From IMG/VR virus record IMGVR_UViG_3300010430_000111, positions 1 to 44,800 of that record: a stretch of 44,800 bases of DNA, one strand, 5' to 3'. The number at the start of each line of letters is the position of its first letter. Within the stretch, counting starts at the first letter, position 1. This DNA comes from a virus. The translations under genes were made by a program, and so were the position numbers. Below, piece after piece: positions 25,154-34,517 of this stretch. The notes beneath the pieces were generated by a model. It saw nothing but the letters and a program-made list of their open reading frames with translations. It was not told where the DNA came from and made no database searches.

Positions 25154-28100
25154 TCGCCAATCCGTTCGGTGTCGCGCACAAAGCGCACATCTGGACCGAG
25201 GGCGACACGCTCAAAGATATACTTGTTTCCAGTGGCGTCAATCTTAATGATGGCGTCTGTGTTCTGGTCAATGGGCATCTTGTACCGAGAGAGTTCTGGC
25301 ACGCTGTACATCCTAAAACCGGGACACTGGTCACGGTTAACTGCCTGCCTCGGGGTGGCGATAGCGGTGCTCTTAGAGTTATTGCCACGATAGCTATTGT
25401 GGTTCTGGCAGCATGGGCTGGCGGTTATTTATTCGGACCTGCAGGTGGTTTCGGGGCAGGTGCTGGCGGCGGGGCATTGGGAACAAGTGCTCTTGGTGCG
25501 GCGTTTGTGTCGGCTGGTGTTTTTACCGTTGGCATGTTGGCTGTCAATGCCCTAATTCCATTATCTAACGAGATGGAAAGCGGGACAGAATCATCTAATG
25601 CCCTCTCTATCGCACCATCGCGCAATCTGATACGACCTTTCGGCGTGGCGCCGATGCTCTTGGGAACCCATAGAATATTTCCGCCTCAAGCAGCGAATCC
25701 TTTTACAGAACTAGGTGGTGATGATGAATATGTGACGATGATGTTCTATCTGTCGCATAAAGATTTGATTGTAGATTCAAGCACGGCAAAGCTGGGCGAT
25801 AACTTACTTTCTAATTATAGCGATTATCAGATTGAATATGATATCCGTGATTCGGCGGTTGATGGCCCGATCACGCTTTACAACCAGAACCATACTCAAG
25901 CGACGGTTGGAATCCTTATTCCAGAGGGTGCGGCTAACGTTATCGTTCAAGCAGCCGCAGCGAATACAACGTCGGTTGTATTGGATATCACTTTCCTTGA
26001 GGGTCTGGCTGACTACGATCATGACGGCACGGGTTCTGATCCAGCACAGTCAAACCTTGAAATAGGATATAGAGTTGTTGGGTCATCCCCGGGTACGTGG
26101 ACATCAGTAACTAGAAATCTATGGATAAGAAGGACTGATTTATTCAGGATATCGTACACAATAGACTTACCAAATGATGGTCAGTCTTATGAGATTGGCG
26201 CCTATTCAAATATTGCTATATCAGGCGCACCTGGAACGGGTATTTATAATAAAGCGACGTGGGCAACATTACACTCAAAACAAACAGGCGTTCCGGTCAA
26301 TGACGAGATGGCTGCGCTATGTGCTTTGAAGATAAAGGCGACCGATCAGTTGTCTGGAATCCCCGACACCTTTAACGTCGAAGCGACATCACGGTGTCCT
26401 GACTGGAACGGCGCCCTATGGGTGATGGCGGCGACGAATAATCCTGCTTCACTTTTAAGATATGTCTTAACAGGCAGTCAGGGTAATTCCAGAGCGTTAA
26501 CAGAAGACCGGATAGATGATGCGGCCTTTCAAGCGTTTTGGACGTGGTGTGATACCGAGGGTTATGCCTTTAATTTGTACGTGGATTTCAATACCACAGT
26601 CGACAGGCTTAGATCACAAATCGCTGCAGCTGGCAGAGCCAGATGTTTTGCCGTTGATGAAGTCTGGACGGTGGTTATTGATAAGCCACAGTCAACACTC
26701 ACTCAGCTATTCACCCCGCGTAATGTCATATCATTCAGCGGTGCAAGGGTTTACCCTGATGAGGTCCACGCGTTCCGGGTCCGGTTTATCAGCGAGGAAG
26801 AGGGATGGAAGAACTCCGAGAGGATTGTTTACAGACCTGGCTATGCTGCTGATGCGCTGGGTAGTCCAGCATTACTGCCCGCGACAAAGTTTGAGGTTCT
26901 AGAGTTTCCGGGCGTTACTGATCCTGACCAGATTTGGAACCTTGCGAGGTACTGGCATCAGGTCGCTGTATTACAACCTGAAACATTTGCTCTGACGATT
27001 GACAGTGAAAGCCTGGTTAACCTGCCCGGTGATAAAGTTACGTGGTCAGAAGATTCATTATTAATCGGGATTGGTGCAGCAAGGATAGAGTCTATTGTTG
27101 GGAACCCCGCAACGTCTATCACTCTGGACACAGAAATGTCGTTTAGCACATTAGCTGCTGACGAGTTTTACGGGTTCACGGTTCGCAGGGAAGGTACAGC
27201 TATTGGAACATTCAGTGTGGACACGCCTGCTGTCCAGCCGAATGATACCTTTGATCTGACTACGCCGACCGCTGTTGCTGTTGGGGATCTGATTACGTTC
27301 GGAGAGTTCGGGGCGATTACTCAAGACCTTTTAGTCAGAGATGTTTCACCCGGGCCTGATCTTACTGCCACGCTTACTTGTGTTCCATACGATGTGCAGG
27401 TCTACGATGTCGATAGTGATACACCACCTGTTTATGATCCTGTAATTACTGACCCGGTTGATAAGCCGGCGCCGGGTATTACCAGTGTTCGGTCAGGTGA
27501 GACGGGTATGCCGAGGGATGCGTCCGGCGTACTTATTCCGTTGATTGCTGTTTCATATGAAACATCAGGGAATACAAGGGAGTATGTTCATACAGTTATT
27601 ATATGGCGTCCAACAATCACTTCATCGCCTGAGGTCACAAATAGTACCCCATTCGATTATAAGTTGGCTTATACAATCAATGGTGGTTTTCATATCACCG
27701 GCGTAGAGGTCGGCGTCGAATATGAGATTAGGTTAGCGAATAGATACTACAGTCCGGCGCCGGATAGTGGGTACTTAAGTACCTGGACGGAAACAACCCA
27801 TACGGTTTTGCCAGATCAGGAAGTCCCTCCAGATGTTGACGGGACTGATCCGGCATTTACGCATACGCGTGATGATGTAACTGGTACGCGGACCTTTGAC
27901 TGGTCATTAGATCCTGCTGACACTTATAGAAGTCAGATAGTTGGATATAATATTCGCTGGGTTGGAGGTGCTACAGCAGATGATTCGCCCGAGGTCACAT
28001 GGGGTTCAATGTCTCCGCTTAACTGGGATTTACCAATACCAGATACTATCTATATAACGAATACATTATTTGAAAATCTTAACTATAGGTTTGCTATAAA

Positions 28101-31100
28101 GGCAATTAACAATGCAGGCAATGAGTCCGCAAATGCCACTTATATATATTATGCTCCTGATGATATTGCACCTCCGGTGTGGGTTGATGGGGCGTTCACT
28201 ACCAGCGCTGGGGCAGATGCGACCACGCAAATTGATCTATCTATCGACCCCGAGCCGATTGATGCAATCAGTGATATAGATCAATATGATTTGCACAATG
28301 CTGACACAGACGCGCTTGTGTTGTCTGATGTGATTGACGCGCAGACGATTTCTAACCTGACTCCTAATACTAATTATCCCTGGTACATCAGGGCGTATGA
28401 TGAGACAGGGAATGCCAGTAATTCAAACAGCTATCTTAGGAAGACAGATGCGAATGTCACAGAGGGGGCGGTCGGGCTAACCTCGATTTCGTTCTCGGAA
28501 GATGAAGACGCCGGGGATATGGCAATTACGCTGGGCACGTCTGGGAGAACCGGAGGTGGCAGCGGAAATATGATTGCCGTCAAAGTCGAGACTATAAACA
28601 GGACAACGGCAGGGGATGGGACGGCCTATTATGGTCGGGGTCTTTACGATGTTACCGGAGCGATGACTCGTGACAGCGCGACCGAAGGTAAGATCACAGA
28701 AACCAATATCGGTAACAGCACGGATACGGGTGATTGGCTTAGAATAGATTCAACAGGAGGAACTTATTCGGCAAACTATACCGGGTTGGTTCAGGCCATT
28801 GCCGACACGGCTGACACGGTAACTTTCTTATGGTCACAGACCGATGCCGGCAGTGATCCGGGTGTGGGCAATGATGACGATGGAGCAGCCGCTGCAGTTC
28901 ATACGGGCGTGGTTCAATGGTTGGGTACAGAGGATGACACCGACACCCAGACGATCAATATAAAATTGAAAGATCAGGCGTCTGCCAGTTCCAATGATAT
29001 GTTTGAGACCCAGATCGAATACGGGTCAGAAGATACGGGCGATGCGAACTGTACCATTGATACAATCAATTCGGCGCTCTGTTTAATTAACAGTTCAGGT
29101 TCAGGTGTTGCAGGCTATCAACAGGAGTCCAGCGGGGATCTGAAGGTTGTCATTGAAACCGAGGCGGCCAATGTAACACTGGTTAATGCCATCAAGGCCA
29201 CCAAGACGAATGAAGCTTGGGCAATCAGTGGAGCCAATGCCAGGCTATCACCCGAGGGGGGGAGCGGTCAGCAGCTACAGCCAAACAATGCAGATTCAAA
29301 CGGTGACTTCGGTACGGCAACAGTTATCGAGGCATTTGGCCCGTATGCCAGTATCCCGATTAGCTTCACCCAGACGGGCGACCATACGATTAATGCTAGG
29401 GCCAAGCGGCAGGCCGCGACGCATGAGAAGACACACTTTGCGCTTGAGCGTGCGCTTGTGTCTATTGGTGCGGATAGTAGTGGTTCGGGTGCTACACAGC
29501 TTATTGCACTGGCGGCAGATCATGGGCTAGTAGTAACTACTGACTACGTGTTCTTTGCCGGGACAGATTCTCCATCGTCAACTGCTGCTTATCAGTACAC
29601 TGCCGGGGCCAGTACGTCGTTCCCAGTCGTGGGTGTGCCAAACACAGACGAAATAGAGATTGCCAACACGGGGCTGGGTGCGGTTCCTGATGCTTCGGAC
29701 AGCGTTTGCTTTGGCGAGGCGAGGTCTATCGGTCTGCACTCGGGCGATATAGCAGAATTCCCCTCTCAGTCAAATGCGGGTTGGCGCTGGACAAGCAAGA
29801 ATTCAAGCGGCGTAGCCAGAGAGTTCTACATTGGCGCAGTGGGATCATATAACCTGAGGATGTATGAGCAGGACTACCAGGCGCAGATTGACAAGATTGC
29901 CATTGCACCGACGTCTGCTGGCTATAACCCGAACGTAGGGAACGATACAGCTAGCGCATCACTGGATGATAAATATGGCGCTTTGCAAAGCGCCTATTCA
30001 TCAGGGGTTGTGCCGGATAACCCTGAAAACCCGACGCTGCCGTCTGTTCCGTTACCCGATGATGAGATGGCTGCCACGACGCTTTACCCGCTTGTGGGTG
30101 ATTCAAATATCCCCATCGTCGGACTTGTCGTACAGGCAACCTTTCCGGGCACCGGACTGACTTATTCGACGTTTACCGTTTCTGCTAATGGCGAAAATAT
30201 AACGGGCGCAGTTCAGAATGACGGTACAACTATTTCGTTTACAGCATCAGGTTCGCAACCTGAGAATACGTTGTTTACTAATACCCTGATTGGTACGATC
30301 TACGATGAAAACCTTGTATTAAAAAAGATTGAATTGACTGGAACCGACTGGCAGTTCACGACGATTGATTCAGGCGCCGCTTCTACTTTAATGCGCGTTG
30401 ATTTCTCTAACCGCGAAGGCGGGTTTTATTCGGAAACAATGGTCAGAGAAGATTGGAATGTCAACGACCTGGGCTATGAATCAACTAACCCCTTTGTCGT
30501 CGGTCCCGATAGATACCAGACGGTCATTGTTGAAGATCCTGCAGACTTCGGGGCGCATGGGAACGTATTACGGATAACTCATCCAGCCTTTAACGGTGGC
30601 ATTGGGGCAAGTTGGCGAGCAGACTTTGGTGAAGGAACACCTTATACAAATGACGGTGATACAAAGGTTTATTTTGCTTACGACGTTTTTATAGATGCCA
30701 ATCATGACTGGGTAGAACATTGCAAGATGCCAGGATTAATGACGGGGACACGGTTGGAAGCGTCGCATAACTGGCAGGAAGTGCCGACGCCTGAAAGCGT
30801 TCTGGCCTTTAACGTTAGATTTAAAACAACCTCCCTCCCGGCCTTTCCTGCTAGGGGTGATGGGGCGTGTTGTTTGTATTATTACAATGCTTCAGAGGTG
30901 CGGGCTGACAAGTATTTCGACCCTATATCACCATCGCTGGAAGTCGCTGCAAATCAGTACACACAACCTAAAGCGCGATGGATTACCGTGGAGATCATGG
31001 TGGACTTGGGTACGCCTACGCCTTCTGCATCAGGCGCTGATGGAGAGATGAAAGCATGGGTTGTTGACCCCTCCCAATGGACGGGTGCTAAACTGGTTGC

Positions 31101-31269
31101 CAATTACACCGGCCAGTGGTTTCGGTCGGTGAACACCATGAACATTGATGGGATATGGTTTTATGACTATTACGGTGGCGACCCATCCAGCCCGACCAAT
31201 GAAGCAGACCATGAACAGTACAACTACTATGACAATTTTATCGTATCGACAGACCCGATAACGCACTAG
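25114..31269 (+). CDS. Tail tip attachment/host specificity protein (J-like) with C-terminal lyase-like domain
   Basis: 2051 residues. Residues ~1-80 form an I-like ubiquitin fold, and ~86-150 are hydrophobic and Gly-rich. About 150-780 is the J-type hub. About 780-1115 carry fibronectin-III-like modules (ISNLTPNTNYPWYIRAYDETGN). About 1115-1650 are beta-rich fibre. About 1655-1755 are SbsA/Ig-like. About 1759-2051 resemble a polysaccharide-lyase family 14 fold: VYFAYDVFIDANHDW, then CKMPGLMTG, RWITVEIMVDLGT, and IDGIWFYDYYGG closing with YYDNFIV. This region probably binds or cuts surface glycan. The gene overlaps the peptidase by 40 bases. Confidence 0.82.
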   Translation: MEKQTPRQIPAHVVANPFGVAHKAHIWTEGDTLKDILVSSGVNLNDGVCVLVNGHLVPREFWHAVHPKTGTLVTVNCLPRGGDSGALRVIATIAIVVLAAWAGGYLFGPAGGFGAGAGGGALGTSALGAAFVSAGVFTVGMLAVNALIPLSNEMESGTESSNALSIAPSRNLIRPFGVAPMLLGTHRIFPPQAANPFTELGGDDEYVTMMFYLSHKDLIVDSSTAKLGDNLLSNYSDYQIEYDIRDSAVDGPITLYNQNHTQATVGILIPEGAANVIVQAAAANTTSVVLDITFLEGLADYDHDGTGSDPAQSNLEIGYRVVGSSPGTWTSVTRNLWIRRTDLFRISYTIDLPNDGQSYEIGAYSNIAISGAPGTGIYNKATWATLHSKQTGVPVNDEMAALCALKIKATDQLSGIPDTFNVEATSRCPDWNGALWVMAATNNPASLLRYVLTGSQGNSRALTEDRIDDAAFQAFWTWCDTEGYAFNLYVDFNTTVDRLRSQIAAAGRARCFAVDEVWTVVIDKPQSTLTQLFTPRNVISFSGARVYPDEVHAFRVRFISEEEGWKNSERIVYRPGYAADALGSPALLPATKFEVLEFPGVTDPDQIWNLARYWHQVAVLQPETFALTIDSESLVNLPGDKVTWSEDSLLIGIGAARIESIVGNPATSITLDTEMSFSTLAADEFYGFTVRREGTAIGTFSVDTPAVQPNDTFDLTTPTAVAVGDLITFGEFGAITQDLLVRDVSPGPDLTATLTCVPYDVQVYDVDSDTPPVYDPVITDPVDKPAPGITSVRSGETGMPRDASGVLIPLIAVSYETSGNTREYVHTVIIWRPTITSSPEVTNSTPFDYKLAYTINGGFHITGVEVGVEYEIRLANRYYSPAPDSGYLSTWTETTHTVLPDQEVPPDVDGTDPAFTHTRDDVTGTRTFDWSLDPADTYRSQIVGYNIRWVGGATADDSPEVTWGSMSPLNWDLPIPDTIYITNTLFENLNYRFAIKAINNAGNESANATYIYYAPDDIAPPVWVDGAFTTSAGADATTQIDLSIDPEPIDAISDIDQYDLHNADTDALVLSDVIDAQTISNLTPNTNYPWYIRAYDETGNASNSNSYLRKTDANVTEGAVGLTSISFSEDEDAGDMAITLGTSGRTGGGSGNMIAVKVETINRTTAGDGTAYYGRGLYDVTGAMTRDSATEGKITETNIGNSTDTGDWLRIDSTGGTYSANYTGLVQAIADTADTVTFLWSQTDAGSDPGVGNDDDGAAAAVHTGVVQWLGTEDDTDTQTINIKLKDQASASSNDMFETQIEYGSEDTGDANCTIDTINSALCLINSSGSGVAGYQQESSGDLKVVIETEAANVTLVNAIKATKTNEAWAISGANARLSPEGGSGQQLQPNNADSNGDFGTATVIEAFGPYASIPISFTQTGDHTINARAKRQAATHEKTHFALERALVSIGADSSGSGATQLIALAADHGLVVTTDYVFFAGTDSPSSTAAYQYTAGASTSFPVVGVPNTDEIEIANTGLGAVPDASDSVCFGEARSIGLHSGDIAEFPSQSNAGWRWTSKNSSGVAREFYIGAVGSYNLRMYEQDYQAQIDKIAIAPTSAGYNPNVGNDTASASLDDKYGALQSAYSSGVVPDNPENPTLPSVPLPDDEMAATTLYPLVGDSNIPIVGLVVQATFPGTGLTYSTFTVSANGENITGAVQNDGTTISFTASGSQPENTLFTNTLIGTIYDENLVLKKIELTGTDWQFTTIDSGAASTLMRVDFSNREGGFYSETMVREDWNVNDLGYESTNPFVVGPDRYQTVIVEDPADFGAHGNVLRITHPAFNGGIGASWRADFGEGTPYTNDGDTKVYFAYDVFIDANHDWVEHCKMPGLMTGTRLEASHNWQEVPTPESVLAFNVRFKTTSLPAFPARGDGACCLYYYNASEVRADKYFDPISPSLEVAANQYTQPKARWITVEIMVDLGTPTPSASGADGEMKAWVVDPSQWTGAKLVANYTGQWFRSVNTMNIDGIWFYDYYGGDPSSPTNEADHEQYNYYDNFIVSTDPITH

Positions 31270-31280
31270 AGGACAAGACA

Positions 31281-31601
31281 ATGGGACTAAGAGATAGCAG
31301 GTTCAACAACGGGAATAAATTAGCAAACGGGCTGAAAGGCACAGACGGCGCGGCGCATGTTAACGCGTCGCCCGATAGTTATGATGTGACGCAGCATAAT
31401 ACAACCGCAGACCCGAACGGGCCATTTATTGGCATACGGTTCGATGCTGCGGGAGCTGTCTCTCTTGAGAGTGGTGGGGGTGGTGATGTTCATGCGTTGA
31501 CTGTTTTGGCTGGTGAGTATTGGCCGGGTACTGTTCTTCGTGTCAATGCTACTGGCACAGCCTTGACTAATGCACAGATGGTCGGATTTAAGAGGTCATA
31601 G
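31281..31601 (+). CDS. Spike base protein-like (106 aa)
   Basis: The middle reads SYDVTQHNTTADPNGPFIGIRFDAAG and the end GTVLRVNATGTALTNAQMVGFKRS. This is the pattern of spike base proteins (RCAP_Rcc01079 family) that attach a tailspike. It lies between the J-like protein and a beta-helix tailspike, which supports the call. Confidence 0.65.
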   Translation: MGLRDSRFNNGNKLANGLKGTDGAAHVNASPDSYDVTQHNTTADPNGPFIGIRFDAAGAVSLESGGGGDVHALTVLAGEYWPGTVLRVNATGTALTNAQMVGFKRS

Positions 31602-31603
31602 CC

Positions 31604-31768
31604 ATGTTGGTTTTAGGTATAGGGCTTAAATTTATTCCTGTTGTCGGGAGCGTGTCTTATTTGGCCGGTATCGAATTGGAAGACCTGCCTGACGGGAATT
31701 ATATAGTTGACGGCAACGGGGCGTATATCATCGGTGGCGCTAACGAACTCATAGTGGATGGTACATAA
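31604..31768 (+). CDS. Small protein between spike base and tailspike (54 aa)
   Basis: ATG 31604 lies two bases after the previous stop. The TAA at 31766-31768 overlaps the tailspike ATG. N-terminus LVLGIGLKFIPVVGSVSYL is hydrophobic; the rest is a repetitive NYIVDGNGAYIIGG beta pattern. It may be an attachment or chaperone-like peptide for the tailspike; unproven. Confidence 0.5.
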   Translation: MLVLGIGLKFIPVVGSVSYLAGIELEDLPDGNYIVDGNGAYIIGGANELIVDGT

Positions 31769-32946
31769 TGGCAATTACAACGACGACACCTGCGGGTGCT
31801 GATGCGACTTACAAGGCTGAGATAACAGAAATAGCGAGGGATGGGCTGTTTATCCCGAATATTAACGTTAGGCAGCACGGTCTTGCTCCTGGTTCAGGAA
31901 ATGCAACGGCAAATACAACAGCGTTCACTGCTTTATTAGCTACACTTGATAATTCTGCTGCGACGTTATATTTCCCCGGTACGGCAGATGGGACAGATGA
32001 TGGTGTTTATTATCTAAACGGAGAGTTCTCAACCCCTTATAATGGAATTCGCCTTACTGGTGATGGTGTATTTAATTCTGCCATAGTCTGGGAACCGACT
32101 GCTGACAATCAGACATTTTTCACATGGGAGGATACCGGAAGTGATGTAAGCCGGGGTGGAATTACTGATCTTTATATAAAGACAACTGATACAACATACA
32201 CTAAGACAGTATTGAAGGTTGTTGATGGTCGGGAGTTTTATATTGGCAGGATTTTTATATATGACTTTAACAATAATGACTCTATCGGACTCGTGTGGAA
32301 TGGCAAAGACACATCTACAATCACTGACCTTACGATAAATGCTGCAAGACCAATTGTATTTGAAGGCAATCCGAATCATGCCTATTTAGATGCAGATATG
32401 GTCAACATGAATAATCTCAGATTAAATTGTGTTGGGAGCACCCATCCGGGTATTGAATTTGAAACAGGTGTTTTTCCTTATGATATTGGTATAACCGGGA
32501 ACAATTTCATCGCAGGTGGAACGAGTGCAATCAAGATAAACACGACTGGCACAAATCAACCATCAATGATCTTAATCGATAATCTGCGGCATGAACAGAT
32601 AACAACTGGGTCAACTTATTCATTCGATATTGTTGCAAATGCTACTGGCGTTATCCAACGGGTTATTATGAGAGGCTGCAAATGTGGTACAAATGCTAAC
32701 GGTATAAAACTTGCTCATGTAAGGGCTGCTGTTATTGAAGGGCATAAGCACACACAAAATAATAAAGTAGCACTTAATTTAGATAGTGTTCGAGTGTGCG
32801 AGATAAGAGCCTGTGATCTTGGCGGCACAGGTGGCGGGTCAACCAATACCGCATCATTAACTGGTGTTGCCCTTGATACTACTGCTGATCTGTTTGCAGC
32901 GGGAGAGACAGGGTTGCCTTGTTCTGCTGTCTACCTTGGTACATAA
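31768..32946 (+). CDS. Right-handed beta-helix tailspike (392 aa)
   Basis: The N-terminal segment INVRQHGLAPGSGNATANTTAFTALLATL fits the start of pectate-lyase-like tailspikes (V-x-x-x-G-A/x-G-D-G-x-x-x-x-T-x-A-F). A long parallel beta-helix with regular strand turns (YFPGTADG, GGITDLYIK, IGRIFIYDFNNND) follows. Depolymerase activity is plausible but no catalytic site is clear. It is translated directly after the small 54-aa gene. Confidence 0.75.
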   Translation: MAITTTTPAGADATYKAEITEIARDGLFIPNINVRQHGLAPGSGNATANTTAFTALLATLDNSAATLYFPGTADGTDDGVYYLNGEFSTPYNGIRLTGDGVFNSAIVWEPTADNQTFFTWEDTGSDVSRGGITDLYIKTTDTTYTKTVLKVVDGREFYIGRIFIYDFNNNDSIGLVWNGKDTSTITDLTINAARPIVFEGNPNHAYLDADMVNMNNLRLNCVGSTHPGIEFETGVFPYDIGITGNNFIAGGTSAIKINTTGTNQPSMILIDNLRHEQITTGSTYSFDIVANATGVIQRVIMRGCKCGTNANGIKLAHVRAAVIEGHKHTQNNKVALNLDSVRVCEIRACDLGGTGGGSTNTASLTGVALDTTADLFAAGETGLPCSAVYLGT

Positions 32947-33021
32947 ATGCCAGAAGACGAGAAAACAAAGCTACTATGGTGGGCTATCGGGCTTCTCCTT
33001 ACCAGCGTAGGCATTAATTAA
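32947..33021 (+). CDS. Membrane mini-protein (24 aa)
   Basis: ATG 32947 begins directly after the tailspike stop. The peptide is a short charged head followed by LLWWAIGLLLTSVGI, one probable membrane segment. It is the first of several membrane mini-proteins in the lysis region. Small size makes the call tentative. Confidence 0.4.
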   Translation: MPEDEKTKLLWWAIGLLLTSVGIN

Positions 33022-33065
33022 TGGCCCCACACTCAAACCATCCTGATATCTCATGCCGGACATAA
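33021..33065 (+). CDS. Possible 14-residue coupling ORF
   Basis: A frame of 14 codons starts at the ATG overlapping the previous stop and stops just inside the next gene. It may only aid translational coupling. Confidence 0.2.
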   Translation: MAPHSNHPDISCRT

Positions 33066-33274
33066 CCTATAAATACATCCTGACAGGTGATGAAGTGGGC
33101 GAGGATACAATTCTCAATACTGAGCACGAGCGTTACCACGAAGTAACCATTGAGACCCTGCAAAGCATTGAAGACTTGATGAGTACACAGATAATGTACA
33201 GTAATCTACTGCTAACGTTATTAGTCGGAGTGACTATTGCAGTTGTCCTGTGGTTGTACCATAAACATAAATGA
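33053..33274 (+). CDS. Small protein with C-terminal membrane segment (73 aa)
   Basis: Residues ~1-48 are hydrophilic and acidic; ~49-68 (NLLLTLLVGVTIAVVLWLY) form a membrane segment and are followed by HKHK. The charge pattern places the N-terminus outside the cytoplasm. It lies in the lysis region and could be a spanin- or holin-associated protein. Confidence 0.55.
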   Translation: MPDITYKYILTGDEVGEDTILNTEHERYHEVTIETLQSIEDLMSTQIMYSNLLLTLLVGVTIAVVLWLYHKHK

Positions 33275-33281
33275 GGGGCTT

Positions 33282-33536
33282 ATGGCGAATGGCGATTTAC
33301 CACTGTCGTCGTGGCAGAAGCAAGCTATCGGATGGATCATAGTTGTCGTTCTTGGAGGTAACGCTGGCGCCATGCTCAATCTATCAAGGTCAACTTCAGA
33401 TGGCGAAGCTCTTGAACATCGCGTCGATGAGATATATGCCGTTCAACGCACCATGATTCATAGAATGAGTCAGCAGGAAAAGTGGCGTGATCGTTGTCGT
33501 GACCGAGTGAATAAGCACCTTATAGGTCATCCGTGA
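33282..33536 (+). CDS. Membrane protein with coiled coil (84 aa)
   Basis: Start ATG 33282 follows GAGGGG. An N-terminal segment (AIGWIIVVVLGGNAGAML) spans the membrane once. The rest is a charged helix (DEIYAVQRTMIHRMSQQEKW), rich in Glu, Arg and Gln, that looks coiled-coil. The shape is inner-membrane spanin-like, but no proline-rich outer lipoprotein partner was seen beside it. Confidence 0.5.
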   Translation: MANGDLPLSSWQKQAIGWIIVVVLGGNAGAMLNLSRSTSDGEALEHRVDEIYAVQRTMIHRMSQQEKWRDRCRDRVNKHLIGHP

Positions 33537-33853
33537 GTAATAAGAAGCTCGAACAGCAGGCCGAGTTCCTGAGAAACATTACAAGGCTGGTGGAGTTTGC
33601 ACATGCTAATAAATTTGAGCTTGTACTGGACTTGGCGCATCTGGACACAGGATGCAAGTATGGACGTGGCGTGTATTCTGCTGGACTTGCGCTTGCCTTT
33701 AAACTGTTCGGGGTTGCTCCCGATGGTCAATGGGGCTATTTCGGTTTAGATAAAGACCACGCCCTCATGTCGAAGTTTTGGCTATCGTTAGACACAAGAT
33801 GTAAATATGACGATAGGGTGTACAGTATGCCGTGGACTACGGTAGACAACTGA
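33533..33853 (+). CDS. Degenerate M15-peptidase-like protein (106 aa)
   Basis: GTG 33533 overlaps the previous stop by 4 bases. The frame aligns with phage M15 D-Ala-D-Ala endolysins: NITRLVEFAHANKFELVL at the N-terminus, GLALAFKLFGVAPDGQW in the middle and KFWLSLDTRCKYDDRVYS at the end. Where active enzymes have H, D and H as zinc ligands, this protein has Tyr48, Ala55 and Val96. It is probably not a zinc peptidase, although the neighbours are lysis genes. It may bind peptidoglycan or act as an inactive partner. Confidence 0.6.
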   Translation: MSNKKLEQQAEFLRNITRLVEFAHANKFELVLDLAHLDTGCKYGRGVYSAGLALAFKLFGVAPDGQWGYFGLDKDHALMSKFWLSLDTRCKYDDRVYSMPWTTVDN

Positions 33854-33939
33854 TGGAATTTACTACACTCCTTGAAATTATATTTCTTTGTCTAATGGTT
33901 GTCCTTGGGGTAGCTTACTTTTTATGTCAACTGGATTGA
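33853..33939 (+). CDS. Membrane mini-protein (28 aa)
   Basis: ATG 33853 overlaps the previous stop (TGATG). After a short EFTTLLE head it is a single hydrophobic segment, FLCLMVVLGVAYFLC. A holin- or toxin-like membrane peptide is possible, unproven. Confidence 0.4.
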   Translation: MEFTTLLEIIFLCLMVVLGVAYFLCQLD

Positions 33940-33949
33940 GGTGTAATAA

Positions 33950-34042
33950 ATGACTAGTAAAGCCGAAATACCTGTAATAATTTTCCTGGCGCTTGTTTGC
34001 TTTATTCTGCTGAATGCTGCTGCTGTGCTTGCAGATGGTTGA
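33950..34042 (+). CDS. Membrane/signal-like mini-protein (30 aa)
   Basis: ATG 33950 follows GAGGTGT. The peptide is MTSKAE, then VIIFLALVCFILLNAAAVLA and DG. It looks like a membrane anchor or a cleaved signal sequence ending at AxA. It overlaps the next gene by 8 bases. Confidence 0.4.
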   Translation: MTSKAEIPVIIFLALVCFILLNAAAVLADG

Positions 34043-34226
34043 AGCAATAAAGAACATGCAGGCGCCTGACAGGAAGGTGTCTGTGGGGCTGCTGAGCGGT
34101 GCCCTGATGTCGATATTTGCGTGGGCAATAGGTGAGTTCACGATAGTGCAGATACCGCCTGAGATAGCTGTGGCGGGGTCCACGGTTATAGGTTTTATCC
34201 TTTCCTACGTTGTACCAAACAAGTAG
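34035..34226 (+). CDS. Holin-like protein (63 aa)
   Basis: ATG 34035 begins MVEAIKNMQAPDRKVSVG. Two hydrophobic segments follow (GALMSIFAWAIGEF and AVAGSTVIGFILSYVV) with a short PPEI turn. The two-segment shape and small size match class II-type holins, and it is the last gene of the late operon. A shorter upstream TTG start is possible. Confidence 0.65.
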   Translation: MVEAIKNMQAPDRKVSVGLLSGALMSIFAWAIGEFTIVQIPPEIAVAGSTVIGFILSYVVPNK

Positions 34227-34351
34227 GGTGGCAATCCACTGATAGCTTGTTGTGTACACAACCGCCTTGACCATGCCAGGGAGTTGCACCCTGCTGCTAG
34301 ATGGTGCCGGTAATTACTCGGTCCAGCCTAGTGTCGCTACTACGCACTAAT

Positions 34352-34381
34352 CAGCTTCATGCCATAAACAGTTACCACCAT
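34352..34381. repeat. 30-bp direct repeat, copy 1
   Basis: Identical to 34488-34517; the two start sites are 136 bp apart. It begins CAGCTTCATG and ends TTACCACCAT. Confidence 0.85.
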
Positions 34382-34487
34382 CCGACCTGTAGTTGCTTGT
34401 TGGGTGGCAATCGGCTGGTCTTCTTAATTCACGGGGTATCGCCACTTATGGGGCGTCCTCCGTTGGGTCTCCATGCTCCCAAATCAC

Positions 34488-34517
34488 CAGCTTCATGCCA
34501 TAAACAGTTACCACCAT
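34488..34517. repeat. 30-bp direct repeat, copy 2
   Basis: Identical to copy 1. It lies directly downstream of the stop of the leftward secreted-peptide gene. Confidence 0.85.

Noticed and set aside
34227-34310. Possible tRNA
   Set aside because: CAGGG-AGTTGCA-CCCTG looks like a five-pair arm with a seven-base loop, but the loop lacks TTCRA, and no acceptor stem or D arm fits.
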